A DNA stretch of 64,000 nt. Origin: Paraescarpia echinospica. Taxonomy: Eukaryota; Annelida; Polychaeta; Sabellida; Siboglinidae. Position numbers and translations under genes: made by a program. The notes under the pieces were generated by a model, which worked only from the letters and a program-made list of their open reading frames with translations, was not told where the DNA came from and did not search any database. Below are positions 43,835 through 56,049 of this stretch, piece after piece (position 1 is the first letter of the stretch; every line of letters starts with the position of its first letter). The stretch lies in contig CM034537.1 of NCBI GenBank assembly GCA_020002185.1, positions 12,320,538 to 12,384,537 on the forward strand, given 5' to 3'.

Positions 43835-44630
43835 GAGAGACTTTTCAAAACCATTGATAAGATCAATCACAGCAAGTTGATCTGCAAACTCCACCACTAT
43901 GACATCCAAGGTAAAACAAATTCATGGATTATATCAGTCTTATGAAACAGAACCCAAAGAGTTGTAATAGAGGGTGATGCCTCGTCGGAGGTCGCCGGTA
44001 CATCAGGTGTCCCACATGGCTCAATGCTTGGTTCTTGTTTATTCCTATTTTACATAAATGACATCCCAGAAAATATTACATCTACGATTATACTATTTGC
44101 TATTTGTAATGTCCTTAAGCCCAAGTCACATGCTACTGTGCTCCAGGAAGATCTTGATAAACTTGGAAATGGGCAGTGACTTAGCAAATGGAGTTCAATC
44201 TGCAAAAATGCTATGTCATACCAGTAACTAGAAACAAAACTATCGTAAACAACCAATACATGCTCCAACGTCAAAAAGTAGAAACTGTATCACAGATAAA
44301 ACATATTGGAGTCACCATAACCACAGATCTTCAATGGAATGTCCACATAAATAACATGTGTTCAAACGCAAATAGATCACTAGGCTTCCTCAAAGTTCCG
44401 TCTATCCAAATAAAAACACAGGCTTATTTAAACTTTGTTAGACCGATTCTAGAAAACTGTTGTACCGTCTGGGATTCGTATACTCAGACAAAATACAAAC
44501 AAATCAATACCTTAATCCTACAAATGTTGTCACTAGACAATAACGTTCATTGTCGTACCAAATTGCCCACTCTAGATGCAACTTCCATTTTCTTCTTTCT
44601 GCATTATTGTGTATGTTATTTGTGTTAAAT
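43835..44630 (+). pseudogene. Jockey-like LINE reverse transcriptase remnant
   Basis: Broken frames carry KTIDKINHSKLICKL, TQRVVIEGDAS, GVPHGSMLGSCLFLFYINDI, a decayed FAxx box, MEFNLQKCYVIPVTRNK, IKHIGVTITTDLQWNVHIN and LNFVRPILENCCTVWD, in RT palm-to-thumb order. The element ends in A-rich sequence after 44625. Frameshifts near 43950 and 44170 make it dead. Confidence 0.75.
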
Positions 44631-44639
44631 AAAAAAATA

Positions 44640-45800
44640 AAAAATAAAAATAAAAACCTCTATACATATAAGCACCAATTACTGCCTGTATCCTCAGTAC
44701 GTTGATGGTAGACGTAAGCATAGAAGAAGAAGAAAAAGAAGAAGAAGAAGAAGAAGAAGAAACTGTTTGTACAGCCCCGGACTCGTATACCCTGTCTTCT
44801 GCGTCAGTCTGCGCATGTATTTTTTGCATTTTTCAAAGGGATGTCTGTTTTATGTAGAGGTTAGCTATCCATTATTTTGACTAAGATTTATTTTGTTCTG
44901 TGCTATCAGAAGTGCACGGATATGTCTGCATTGAAGTATATTTTGTAGCTCGTATTTGTGTGCAGCTATGGTAAAACAACTGTGTTTAAAAAAAAGTTAT
45001 TTTCACTTCGTATTTTCGACTGTGCCGATGACCTCCTAACGATGACCTCCAGCTTGGCAGCTTTACGTATTTCTACTTAGCATATTTAAAATGCATTTTT
45101 ACCAAATGTTCTAGTTTTCGTGCATTGCTGCAAAAATATTTGAAATCAGCAGGCGAAATACTGCAAGAATGCAGTAAGAAGGCTACTTTATATATTAAAA
45201 AACAAGGTTAGGACCAATTTAATAGAGCTGACTCCCGGACTATGACTACGTCAAGGCGACGTCATATCACAACGTCGTAGCAACATTTTTAATAGTCCTT
45301 GCATTCTCGTTATCACGACGTCATTTCACTCGTCACTATGACAAAACTGCGAAGTCAAGACAAAGTCACTACGAAGTAATGTTGCTGGTTAGGCTTACGC
45401 TACATTATAGAGATGGACTACTTTCCCGCCATTTTCTGACCCGACACTGGTAAACATAATTTAATGGTATGTTCGTTTGTTTCACCGAAATCTCGAAACA
45501 AATATGCACAGGCAGCGCGTTACTACATTGGCTCAATGTTTCGCGAAATGAGTACGGAACAAGACCTGGAAATAAATCGGATTAGCGATAAACATTTAAG
45601 TGCACATGCACGCACCAATATTAGGACAATTTAATTTCTGGGAAACACGTTATCTCGGTTTTGCGCTGACTGCCCGTAGCGGTGGTTTACGTGTTCTTGT
45701 TATTATTAACATAACTTATATTGTTGTACTCGTTTGTTTTAAATAAATATCCTCTATGCCTTTGTTTTATCGCAATACGTATAGTCATGGAGGTTATTAT
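44640..45800. other. Intergenic; A-rich tail and (AAG)n
   Basis: A-rich run 44630-44656 and (AGAAGAA)n at 44724-44762. 45230-45400 contains several GACGTC/CTTCGTAG-type inverted motifs that may be a small palindromic element. No gene. Confidence 0.4.
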
Positions 45801-45965
45801 TTTATGTGTTTGCAAAAGTCTCCTTTATGGGGTGGCTCCTGTGCTAGCGATATTGTATATCTTAATGGGAGTCTCCCGACCTTATCTAGTATTCATGTTA
45901 TTCATTGTGTATATATCGTATTTATAGGTCAAATAAACTGATTCTGAGTTCTGAGTTCTGAGTTC
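45800..45965 (+). mobile_element. LINE 3' end with (GAGTTCT)n tail
   Basis: The text GTGGCTCCT, then TTAATGGGAGTC, then AATAAACTGATTCTGAG and a TTCTGAG repeat is a typical poly(A)-less LINE tail. It resembles 52052-52245 (GTGGCTCCT, then TTAATAGGAGTCAC), so both are 3' ends of one family. Confidence 0.5.
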
Positions 45966-46159
45966 CTTCCAATTCGTTGAATCGGTGGTTCCTCTCGAGT
46001 AGAATAATCTACCAACTGCTATCAAGTGTAGTTATTAATAGGACAACGTTCAGAATGTATTATGACTTACATCACGTTACTGACCTGCAATTTGAGATGC
46101 TCGCTGACATAGCACGAAACATATTCTCGACAACCAAGATAGGTTTTTCTTGGAATAAC

Positions 46160-46236
46160 CAGACCTGTTAATGTTGAAGTGTAATGCGCCCTGAGCCATT
46201 ATAAAATGCTATACCGCGCTGTGTAAGAATACACCA
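46160..46236 (+). mobile_element. SINE/LINE tail fragment
   Basis: GTGTAATGCGCCCTGAGCC and a following CGCGCTGTGTAAGAATA match the tail of the SINE at 42250 in diverged form. Confidence 0.4.
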
Positions 46237-46239
46237 TAT

Positions 46240-47090
46240 GAGTAAAACAAACTGACAACATAATTAAAATACTTTAGTACACAATATTGAACAAATGTTA
46301 TAATTATTATAATGGACATAATAAAAACATGACATAAACCTTTCATGAATTGTCTAACACAAATAGGTAAACCAGAAATGTACTGGACGCGTGCACATAC
46401 AGCTACATATATACAATTTAACATATAATCATATATGTACTACCGCAGCCTACGGCCCTCTAAGCAATATCCAGGCCAGAGAACACCAGCTTTGTTTGCC
46501 AAGCGACCTCGTAGACATATCAGTTGTCACCGCAGATTACTCTTAGATATTAACCGTTTACGAACAGTAGACCTTTTTTACCCACGTGATTATCCTTTTT
46601 TCAGTTCATGTTGTCACATATTGACCATGTGTTTGGTCAACTGTGTTAAGTTCGGTGGCCGATATGTCACCACTATAGCGGACGAGGTGTTACGGAAGAG
46701 ACCGGCAAGTATCGGCCTCGTGTCGTAACAGCAGAGGAGGTCGACCGGCTTTTTATGAACAGCTTTGAACGTTTCAATGTTTGCTTCGACAATTTACGAT
46801 ATGTCAATCACGAAATCGAATTTACCGCCGATGATGAAATCAAATTAAAATAAAATATAAGCATATGTTTTCAATGTCATATGACACAAGCTGGTACGTT
46901 CATGTTGAAAATTGTAATACTTAAAATGCTCGTGTAATAACCTACACGCAATCTAATAACGAAGATGCTTGTTTTACCAAGCTGTCGACTCACGTCAGCT
47001 TTGAGAAATATTATTTAAACATCATCTCAGATTATACGATGTTTGCCCTATGACCATTGGAATGACACAATTTCCCCAGTAAACCGCATT
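46240..47090. other. Intergenic, no recognised gene
   Basis: A 97-codon plus-strand ORF (46435-46728) shows no domain I recognise and has no splice or promoter support. Confidence 0.3.
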
Positions 47091-47094
47091 TGAA

Positions 47095-47640
47095 ATTTGG
47101 GAGCTCACAAATGGACTAACATTTGACGATGGGACATCACTTGACTGCTGTGTGTGCTGCGTGTAACTATCATCTGCACAGACTGTTATCAATACGGCTC
47201 TATCTTTCAGCTGACGTACAGCAGCTCACGCTTGCTCAACCTACCGTCATTCCACACAGCTCGCTTACAGCGAGCACAGAACAATGCCACCAGACTAGTG
47301 ATACGCACCAGTAGGCATGGGTACATCGCACTTGTGTTGAATTGGCAGCCAATGGCGAGTCGCATCTCTTTCAAGGCGTTGTTATTGACTTACCGATGTG
47401 TGCATGGTATGGGGGCCAGCGTTACTTGTTAAAATTGAGATCTCGTGATGGGCTTACACACCAAGAACATGCGCCAAAAATGCATCAATGTATCACCATG
47501 AAATGTGTTGGCGACTCGGCATTTCATACAAGAGCTCCTCGACTGAGGAAGGCACTGCCAGCAGACATTCGCTCATCCAGGACACTGACAGGTTTTAAGA
47601 AAGTTTGACTGAATCACCTTTTTATTAGTCATTTTATATA
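47095..47640 (+). pseudogene. CR1/L2-type LINE C-terminal remnant
   Basis: Frames spread over three phases carry VCAACNYHLHRLLSIRLYL, LQRAQNNATRLVIRTSRHG, ISFKALLLTYRCVHGM and LRKALPADIRSSRTLTGFKK, in the order of the CR1/L2 ORF2 C-terminus. Internal deletions and frameshifts are evident. Confidence 0.75.
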
Positions 47641-47913
47641 TATGTATCTCTTCAACTAATTTCATGTACTAATATTTTAGCGTGATGGACATTATTCTAA
47701 TGTTTATCATTAACTGCCTTACTTAACGTTTTTAAGTATATCTAATTGTGTATTATGTTTTATCTTAGCCTACTCTACAACTTTAATATTAATAGCCCTT
47801 AGCTCGTTTTTGTATCGTTTTATTTGTTCAACACAACGCACCGATCCATCAAGTGGGAAACAACGCTTGAATTTAACATTAAGATTATTTTATATGGAAC
47901 TTTCTCGTTCACA

Positions 47914-48053
47914 ATATATATATATATATATATATATATACATTTTGTATACATGTATATATATATATCTACATTGTTTATACATGTATATATATATATA
48001 TATATATATCGTTCACAATATATATATATATATATATATACATTATGTATACA

Positions 48054-48088
<35 letters not shown>
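47914..48088. repeat. (AT)n tract with ATACATGTAT inserts
   Basis: Four AT runs separated by near-identical CATTNTGTATACATGTATAT-type blocks and a repeated CGTTCACAATATATA start (47908 and 48009), so the tract duplicated as a unit of about 100 bases. Confidence 0.85.
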
Positions 48089-48089
<1 letters not shown>

Positions 48090-48092
<3 letters not shown>

Positions 48093-48950
48093 AAACACAT
48101 AATAAAAAAGTGAGTGTCCTAATGCAGAGTTCAACAGTGGAATAAAGCAAGTTTAAACTTAAGAAATGCTTTTACGGATAGTCTTAAACTTAGTGAGCGT
48201 GTCTGTGTTCTGGCAATAAGTTTCAACGTGTCGATCCTGACACTGCTCGTATGCCGTAGCCTTCTTGTTTGTAGCGTGAAGCTACCAGCAAACGCAGATG
48301 AGCAGATCGCAGATTGTGGTTGGTAGACTTTTTTACCAAGGGTAAAATGATAGTTTTCATAAAGTCATCAGATAGATGTCCATGTGAGATAACACTAACA
48401 TGGACAGTAGCATAGTCATGCGCATATCTGCATGTATAAAATATTATGCATATAGCCCATCCTTGCCACATGCTTTATCAGATTTCAGTTTATCGATAGC
48501 ATATCATGTGTATGTTATTGTCGTTATACAAATTCTCAGTATAGTATGTTACACACTCTTTCACAATTTGCATATTGACCTCAGTGGTGACATTCTTTAG
48601 CAAAGATTCAAAACGCGTTTTCCCCATGGCCGCTACGGAGGTAGGATCGTTAACACCATTAACGGATGAAGCGTGAGGTATATCTTTCTTGTACGATTTT
48701 TATACATTTTCCCCCAAACTAACTATATCTTTAGTATGCATAGAATTAGCCATAGCATCTGCTCGAGCCATTTCTTCATGTTGTTGACACTGCTTAAGCA
48801 GATGTTTGAAATGTAACCTTGTTTACCGCATTAGTTCACAAATTGGGCTACGCTTGCATGGATTTTCCCATGTCACGTCATAGAATATAACAATTTCGGG
48901 CTTCAGAGTGTGCCTCCTTAACATAATCATTCGAGCCAGGTACAATGTAA
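48090..48950. other. Intergenic, no recognised gene
   Basis: Minus-strand ORF 48223-48471 includes KSTNHNLRSAHLRLLVASRY but I cannot assign it to a family. It may be transposon-derived. Confidence 0.3.
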
Positions 48951-49094
48951 TCTTAACGCAATGATTTTTTTGCATGTACTAATAGTTTCAAGACTAGGTA
49001 CCCGAAGTGCATTGCATATATCATCAAATAGGCTATCGATGTCACATATAGTAAACGCAGTGCCATTGATAGTGGACACACGTGAACATAAGTT

Positions 49095-49232
49095 GTTTAA
49101 TAGTGTTCGCGTAATAATTCACATCGACTCAATGCTTCTCAGAGAGAAGGTCGAGATGGTGTCTAAATGAACATATCTGTCAGAGGATGAAGTATAAAGC
49201 GTTTTCAACAATCCTAAGGAATGGTCACCGAG
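49095..49232 (+). mobile_element. Diverged SINE fragment
   Basis: TGTTCGCGTAATAATTCA, then TCAATGCTTCTCAGAG, GAGATGGTGTC, and GAAGTATAAAGCGTTTTC align in order with the 3' half of the SINE at 42430-42560. Confidence 0.5.
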
Positions 49233-49494
49233 CTACATGAATGTTGGCCTTTTTACCATCATGGTAGTTGGCGGTGCAAGCCTACGCCTAGCACGAACGT
49301 AATCGATCCGAAAATCGGAGCGTCGACTCCGATGTAATCTTTCCAAAAATATACCTTCTGTGAAACAGTAGCCGTGTGAGATATACGTGTCTACCGGCTC
49401 TGACTGATCATAATACGTCTGACTCCGCAACTAGCCCGAGGTGTTGCCCCTGTTTATTGTGTAACTATGAATACTGAATACTCCGTTGTATCTT

Positions 49495-50625
49495 GGAATC
49501 TTCACACACTGGTCCTCGGAGTAAAGGTATAATATTGTCCCCAGTATAATTTTGCCCCCCGCCCGACAATATTATACCGGTATAAAACTGCCGGGAGGGC
49601 AATCTTATACCGGTATAATGCTGCCTCTTCGGCATAAGATTGCTCCTTATAAATCCCATGCTAAATTACGGCACAGTGTGTTAATTGCATTGTTTTTTTT
49701 ATAAATTCATGGCAGATATATAATAATTTATTCACCATAATATATGTATTCATATATTTACCATTGAAATATTCATATAATTGAAATATATATATATTCA
49801 TATGCAATCCCACATGCAGACAATTTTGAATTTGTTCACAAAGTTCATAGCATGGCTGGTTCATAATGGTGGATCAAGAATCACTTCGTCTGGGTGGCTC
49901 TCGCCATCAGACATAAGTGACTTATATGGTAGCCACTTTTGCGACAGGCCACATTGGCTGAACACGTACACAGTTGCCTTCAACTTGCATGGTTGCTAAT
50001 GCTAATGCAAAGATTTCGACCGCAATTCCTCAAGTATCTAATGAAACCATGCCATAGTGTTTATGTGTTCCGCAATGTTCGGACCGCAAGATATCAATAG
50101 ATGCCACATGATTTAGACGTCAACGGAAAGACGTCTAACAGGCGTCATGTTTATGTCATTGTGAAAAGTCATTTTCATCACCAAGAATCGACCACTAAAA
50201 GACGATGGTAATTCCCTTTTAATCTTCCTGTATATCTATGATTTTTGTAGTCTCTCCTTTTTGGAGGCCAAATACAATAAATAAATAAATAAATAAAATA
50301 ACTGCTCGAAATACACAAACAACATTTAACAATTATATTATATTTATTCGAAAACCGATTGATTATGTCATTATTCATATTTCATTACACCATGTGCATA
50401 CATCATGTGCTTATATAATAATTAGTTGTCAATCATCATATACTGTTAAACATAGGGGGCTTTTTATACTTGAGGGGACAATGTAATACCGGTATATTAT
50501 TGCCTCCGGGAACAGTTTTATACCAGAATGTTATTGCTCCCGGGCAGGTTCGTTCCGGTATAATATTGCCGGGGGGCAGGAATCAGAGAGGGCAATTTTA
50601 TGCCAGTACACCGGTCTTTTGCCTA
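49495..50625. repeat. Inverted pair of ACCGGTATAA-rich arrays
   Basis: Left array (about 49520-49640) and right array (about 50465-50625) are inverted relative to each other and built from a short unit near GGCAATATTATACCGGTATAA. This may be a foldback transposon about 1.1 kb long with subrepeat termini. The target duplication is not resolved. The interior includes a LINE-tail-like (AATA)n end at 50270-50298. Confidence 0.45.
50190..50300 (+). mobile_element. LINE 3' tail with (AATA)n
   Basis: TTTTTGTAGTCTCTCC, then TTTGGAGGCCAAATACAATA followed by AAATA repeats looks like the 3' terminus of a poly(A)-less LINE. Confidence 0.35.
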
Positions 50626-50629
50626 TATG

Positions 50630-51600
50630 ACTTTGATCTACCGCCATTGAACTATTTGGAAGGCGCTGAGCAAGTACAGTGCAATTAGGTAATGACGACC
50701 CGTACACATAACCATTCCTCTCACGTGTACAGTGTCTACACATGAAAATATGTATCTTAGACGTATGACTTCTTGGCCAAGTCCACAAATTCCCTGTTGA
50801 AATAATATTATTAATGTCATAAGACACCTATAATCGTAAACATTGGATGCATATGATCGCCTATGCCTGCAGCCGATACAGCAACTGATGGTAACAATTT
50901 TGATGATGATAATGATGGGGATGACAATGATTTCTACTGGATAATATCCCTGCCTGCCATTTTAGGTATTTTCATGCATAAATTCTTTGATAAAAATAAT
51001 TGTAAAAAGGGTACAGTGTGACACGCTATTGGCGATGTTAAGAAACATACGCCGCGCTGTTTACTAACCAACCACACGAATCAGGAAAATTACCGTGAAA
51101 AGCAAATGTTTACTACATAACACTAACAAGCAATAACGGACGTAATAACGTGACCGCGGTTAACTAACTACATTCACCAGCCAGGTCGGAGCTTAGTGCC
51201 CCGAGCGCTCTTATTCACCAACGCTGACAGTTCAAATATCGCCATCGGATACTTCAGGTAGATAACAATCGGCACGAACGTCATTTACTCATCAAAGTTA
51301 GTGCGTGGTACTCCCGTGATCAATCGACAAGCACGGGATGCGCACACTAGGGCTTCATATGTCCAAATCCCTCAAAACATTGAGGTACTCAAGACAAGAC
51401 AAGAACACATTACAGTTACCGTTCGATTGATCCACTCTTCTTGAGTGGAGCTCACGAAGTGAGGACATTTAAGTTGCATTTAACGTTTATTATAAAGACC
51501 CCAAGCGAACATCAGTGATGGTCTGACTGTACGAGGATGCGACACGGTGTGATTCTTTTCGAGACTACGTATATGAAGAACGCATTACGATGAAAACTTA
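50630..51600. other. Intergenic, no recognised gene
   Basis: A short perfect hairpin (CCACTCTTCTTGAGTGG at 51431-51447) is the only structure noticed. Confidence 0.3.
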
Positions 51601-51624
51601 GGACACCAAAAGTTATATTATTCT

Positions 51625-51917
51625 TATTTTTGTTATTATTATTATTATAATTAGTATTATTAGTAGTAGTGGTAGTGGTGGTAGTTGTAATGATAATGAT
51701 AGTGGTAGTAGTAGTAGTAATAGTAGTAGTAGTAGTAGTAACAGTAGCAGTATAGTAGTTGTAGTGGTGGTGGTAGTGGTAGTAATAGTAGAAGTGGTAA
51801 TAGTAGTAATAGTAATAGTAGTAGTAGTAATAACAGTAGCAGTATAGTAGTTGTAGCAGTAGCAATAGCAATAGAAATGTAGAAGTAGACGTCGTCGTAG
51901 TAGTAGTAGTAGTTTAA

Positions 51918-51988
<71 letters not shown>

Positions 51989-51990
51989 AG
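51625..51990. repeat. (TAG)n / (AGT)n trinucleotide tract
   Basis: About 360 bases of TAG-type triplets with GTAGTGG and CAGTAGCAG variants. The block GTAACAGTAGCAGTATAGTA (with one base varied) occurs near 51738 and 51831. Confidence 0.95.
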
Positions 51991-52049
51991 AATAGTAGCA
52001 TTTACATTTGCACTTCCTTCGGTAAAATTGAGTTGAAACAAATTATTAT

Positions 52050-52245
52050 TGTGGCTCCTATGAGAGCGACTGTTATTGTCTTAATAGGAGTCACAAACCC
52101 CATCTAATTTGAAATTACACTGCATTTATATATATATATATATGAATATATATGCCTATTCATGTTACGTTAATTTGATATTATACACATATTGTAATTG
52201 GGGTCTAAATAAAACTTTCTTGTTCTTGTTCTTGTTCTTGTAGCA
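52050..52245 (+). mobile_element. LINE 3' end with (TTCTTG)n tail
   Basis: GTGGCTCCTATGAGAGCGAC, then TTAATAGGAGTCAC, then TCTAAATAAAACTTTCTTG followed by three TTCTTG units. Related to 45800-45965. A similar short TTCTTG run occurs at 25980. Confidence 0.5.
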
Positions 52246-52267
52246 CTGTAGCAGTAGTAATAATACA

Positions 52268-52320
52268 TAGTAGCAGTAGCAGTAGCAGTAGCAGTAGCAG
52301 TAGCAGTAGCAGTAGTAGTA
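52268..52320. repeat. (AGCAGT)n microsatellite
   Basis: About eight hexamer units, adjacent to the LINE tail. Confidence 0.95.
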
Positions 52321-53265
52321 CATAGAAGGGTATTGTATACGCATACAATTATGTGCGCACCACTTGCTATAGAATAACGATTGAAAAAGGACTGATTGGA
52401 ATCACACGAACTCACCGTGTTCTTGCCACATATCCACTCCAGTAACCAGCGCCGTACAACACCGCTCAGCTCTTCATTCGGTAAAGATCACGCAATGGCC
52501 TCGCCTTGCATAGTCAGCGCTCATACGGCGCTAGGATATATGTCAGTCCCGTGTATGTCCCTGATCACTATCAGTTGCGATGTATGAGTCTTCGTCTTGA
52601 ATAGAAATGTTTTAGAAAATATAGGTAGCGACTTTTTCTGAAGCTGCGAATAGTAGCATAGATAAATACAAATTTTAGACGATTGTAATAATGCGTGCTT
52701 TATACAACGACGGTGTCTACTCCGACAATTGTTTATTGCGATTATTCTGTTATCGGAGCACGCTTTGTGTGGCAGCAGCAACTGGTGCACCACCGGTATG
52801 TTTTATTGTAGATTGAGACGATTGGCATTGTGAATCACGATATGTTCAATTTCAATGAGATTTTCACTTCCCGTGGAATAGGTACCATGTAGAAGGGATA
52901 AACGAAGTTTACTGTCTCTTCGAAAAGATTTGCGTACATTTTTTAACACGATTCCTATTCATCGTGGTTGGTAACACATACCGTATGTTGCGAAGGAGAT
53001 CCAGACCGGTCTGACGGTGTAATTTACACGTACCCTCTTAAGTGTAGCGTTGGTTTAACACTGTCTGTGCGTAGTACTAGTCTTTCACATAAATAACGGT
53101 TTGTGAGAACGAGTGCATACTGTAATTGACTCGAGACCTTGGTGTAGTTGTAATGTTGAAAACGTTCCAAGTCTAAGGCACCTTAGAGGAAATGTGATCC
53201 TATGTTCCAGTAGGGGGAGGACGTAGGCGATCACTGGTGATTCTGACCGATCACTTCCGGCACAG
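52321..53265. other. Intergenic, no recognised gene
   Basis: A donor-like ACG|gtgagttc on the minus strand at about 52413 has no open exon behind it. Confidence 0.3.
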
Positions 53266-53267
53266 GT

Positions 53268-53294
53268 ATACATATATATATATATATAATTGCA

Positions 53295-53334
<40 letters not shown>

Positions 53335-53335
53335 C
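53268..53335. repeat. (AT)n microsatellite
   Basis: Two AT runs separated by TTGCATATAT. Confidence 0.95.
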
Positions 53336-53339
53336 ATAC

Positions 53340-54125
53340 CGTTAAAAATGAAAACACAGATTTTCAGATTCACTATATAATAACGTTTCCAAAAATGTAT
53401 AAGTTTGCAAATCTCCAAAAAGTAAACGAAAATACATAATAAACTTGGCTATACTGTTTGATGTAACATAACGTACTTTAAAACTGACAATTTACATGTT
53501 TAATGATGTATTACTATTACATTTTGCCTTAATATTTAATCATCCACGCGGTCGTTATAACATATAACATCTGAGGTTTATAGAGAATCTCCACGTTACA
53601 CTAACTATATTTGAGCATTTGCATGTTATAGTTATATTGCATTGTATTCAACTTGTTCAAATTCTAGAGGATATTTCGGATGGCGGTAAGAATCCTATCC
53701 GTTAGGTGAATTTTATTGATATAGCGGTCTTGTCTTGTGATACCCCCAGGGGCCCTGGTCGACCCGTTTGTGACGGATCAAGCGTGACTCTATGGGCTTC
53801 TGAGAAGAGGATGTCACTGATAACATTTCACCTGCAGCGCCGACAGGTACATCACACGTGCACAAAGAGGCACTGAACTAACCAGACCGGAGCGTTCGAG
53901 ACACGTGTGCCGGGCGTGAACAAGTTTACTTCGTGATCGAGCCACTGCAAGGGGCTGCGTCATGCTGGGCTGACAAACGGTTCGGACCGAGTACTGAGTT
54001 GTGAAAGAAATGGTGCTAATAGTAACGCATGCAAATGATGTTTTATTATTAATTAAATACATGGTTTATATAAATGAACATGGTTTAGTGTAAGAGGGTG
54101 TTATATAGTGAGAAAAACACGCGGT
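53340..54125. other. Intergenic, no recognised gene
   Basis: AT-rich to 53700, then GC-richer without ORF or repeat signal. Confidence 0.3.
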
Positions 54126-54219
54126 TTTGCAGGGTATTGTTGGAGGGATAGGATATAGCGGATTTTTTGGAAGTAATTTCTATCTTGATACCGCAGCAGG
54201 TATGTTGAAAACTGGAGAC

Positions 54220-54540
54220 AGTTTTAAGCAAGGTTTCTGTATGTGCGGATACGACATGCGGATGCGGAAAAACAATAAATATAGTGTCCGATGGAAAGTA
54301 ACATCAGTAGTTCATAACGTACACAGGCGGATGATCTTTGTCGTGCCGATGCGGCTGCGGCAAATTGAATCGCTCCATGTAGCGATTCGAATCGTATCCG
54401 CATACGAATCAGATAGGAAATTCCAAGTAGTGGCGTCACTACAGAGGTATTCCCCATTCCGTACGCGTTTCCGTACGCGTTTCTGTACATGTAGAATCCT
54501 AGCTTTACTCTTAGGGAACGCGTCAACGCATTTGCATTGG
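54220..54540. repeat. Palindrome-rich GC segment, possible DNA-transposon remnant
   Basis: It contains CCGTACGCGTTTCCGTACGC (a direct repeat of CGTACGCGTTTC), TCGCTCCATGTAGCGATTCG (an imperfect palindrome) and ATGCGGATGCGG. Base composition differs from the flanks. ORFs of 171 (+) and 100 (-) codons are open here, but neither has a recognisable domain. Confidence 0.35.
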
Positions 54541-54744
54541 AAACATATTTCGTGTATAATATATTATTACCTTATGACGACGATAACGGCGGCATTATTC
54601 AAGGAAGCATTGCAAGGCGTCAGTGGTATCAACATAAAATAGAAAAGGTTAATATCCGGTGCAAAAATTCATAAAATTATACGTGCATTTAAACGTTCTG
54701 TAGACATTTTTAATACAATATATCAGCAAAACGTTTTAGAGTAA

Positions 54745-55030
54745 TTTGGGTGTGCTAAATCGAAAAATCCATGTTGGCGATATGTGGGTGGTCCATGACC
54801 TATTAAATTAAAAAACTAATGACGTCCGATTAACCCCCGAATGTAAAACGACACTCTTCTAATTAGCATAATATTGATCACTTAATAAAACTAACCCATG
54901 TTGGCAATATGTGAAGGATCCATGAACCATTTAATTAAAAAAATACAAAACTACATAAGTGTTTCACCCGAAACCAAAACTGAACGAAAGGCCTTCTAAT
55001 AATATAATGTAATACTGATCACGTAATGTA
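54745..55030 (+). repeat. Diverged two-unit tandem repeat, about 145-base period
   Basis: CCATGTTGGCGATATGTG, then CCATGACC, TTAAATTAAAAAAC and ATTGATCAC recur as CCATGTTGGCAATATGTG, CCATGAACC, TTTAATTAAAAAAA and ACTGATCAC. Confidence 0.6.
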
Positions 55031-55124
55031 ACTATTATAACCGTTTTCTCTATCGATCACTCATCCATTCTCGCAGAATGCTTACCGCCAATTCAAACAG
55101 CAGACTGACGCCTGCAATGTCCGG

Positions 55125-55290
55125 ACTATGTACTAAAACAAGGAAAGTGTCTAAAGTGGCACACGACATAAATAATACAACATGAGGTGCCGGGTCTCAG
55201 TGAGACTATGTACTAAAACATTAGCAGTGTCTCAAGTGGCACACGACATAAACAATACAACATGAGGTGCCGGGTCTCAGTGAGACTATG
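55125..55290 (+). repeat. Two-copy tandem repeat, about 79-base period
   Basis: ACTATGTACTAAAACA, then AGTGGCACACGACATAAA, then TGAGGTGCCGGGTCTCAGTG occurs twice with few differences, plus a partial third start. Confidence 0.9.
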
Positions 55291-55414
55291 TGAAACGGAG
55301 CCGGACGCATGACTCTTGTTTGAGAACACATAATCAACTCAGCACACGAAGACGTAGGCCTTAACAACGCGAGCGCTCACCCACATTCATTCACGCACAA
55401 ACTCTTGCCCACAC

Positions 55415-55473
55415 ACACATATATATATATATATATATACACTCAAATGTTCGCCCACACGCACACTCGCACG

Positions 55474-55552
<79 letters not shown>
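55415..55552. repeat. (AT)n and (CA)n microsatellites
   Basis: ATAT run at 55418-55440, imperfect CGCACAC, then pure CA from about 55478 to 55550. Confidence 0.95.
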
Positions 55553-55609
55553 CAAGGAGGCTAGCAGGGAACAATAAACTACACCAAAACCCATGAAAGA
55601 TAAAGAAGG

Positions 55610-56010
55610 AAGAATCTTAGACCCTAAACAAAGAATCGGAGCAAAGATCAAGATGGGTCAAATGCTTCAAAGTAATCCTCAACAGAGAGCCACCAGCAGA
55701 ACGACCAGGCATATCAATAGCATTCATACTAAAATACCTACTCTCAAAAGCCTATGCAATTAGAGGATTTAACGACATAAAAAAGGGAATATATATCACA
55801 AGAAGCCCTGATTAAATTATTTGACACATTGAAGGGAACATTGGATGAAAAGACGTCAAGAACAAGCTATATTAAATGATCAATAATCACTGATCTTATT
55901 ACCATATTGAGAATAATAAGAGGGTAGCCAATCGATGGCAATCTCCTCTAGTGACCAATTTCATAGATTTTGAGAAAGCTATCGACACTGTAGACAAATA
56001 CATTAGCTAG
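55610..56010 (+). pseudogene. RTE-type LINE remnant (RT N-terminal part)
   Basis: RWVKCFKVILNREPPAERPG near 55650 and DFEKAIDTVDK near 55967 match the RW..HF...LN...P and DFEKAFD blocks of RTE-clade polyproteins. The linker between them is mostly deleted. Confidence 0.6.
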
Positions 56011-56049
56011 ATGCTCCCTTGTTCTCATCCTAAAATGTAAAGGTAGTTT

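Noticed and set aside
51512..52041. Leu/Tyr/Thr homopolymer ORFs
   Set aside because: Translation of a TAG-type trinucleotide repeat, no coding signal.
54127..54642. 171-codon protein gene
   Set aside because: No recognisable domain; the frame crosses a palindrome-rich island and an opposite-strand ORF is equally open.
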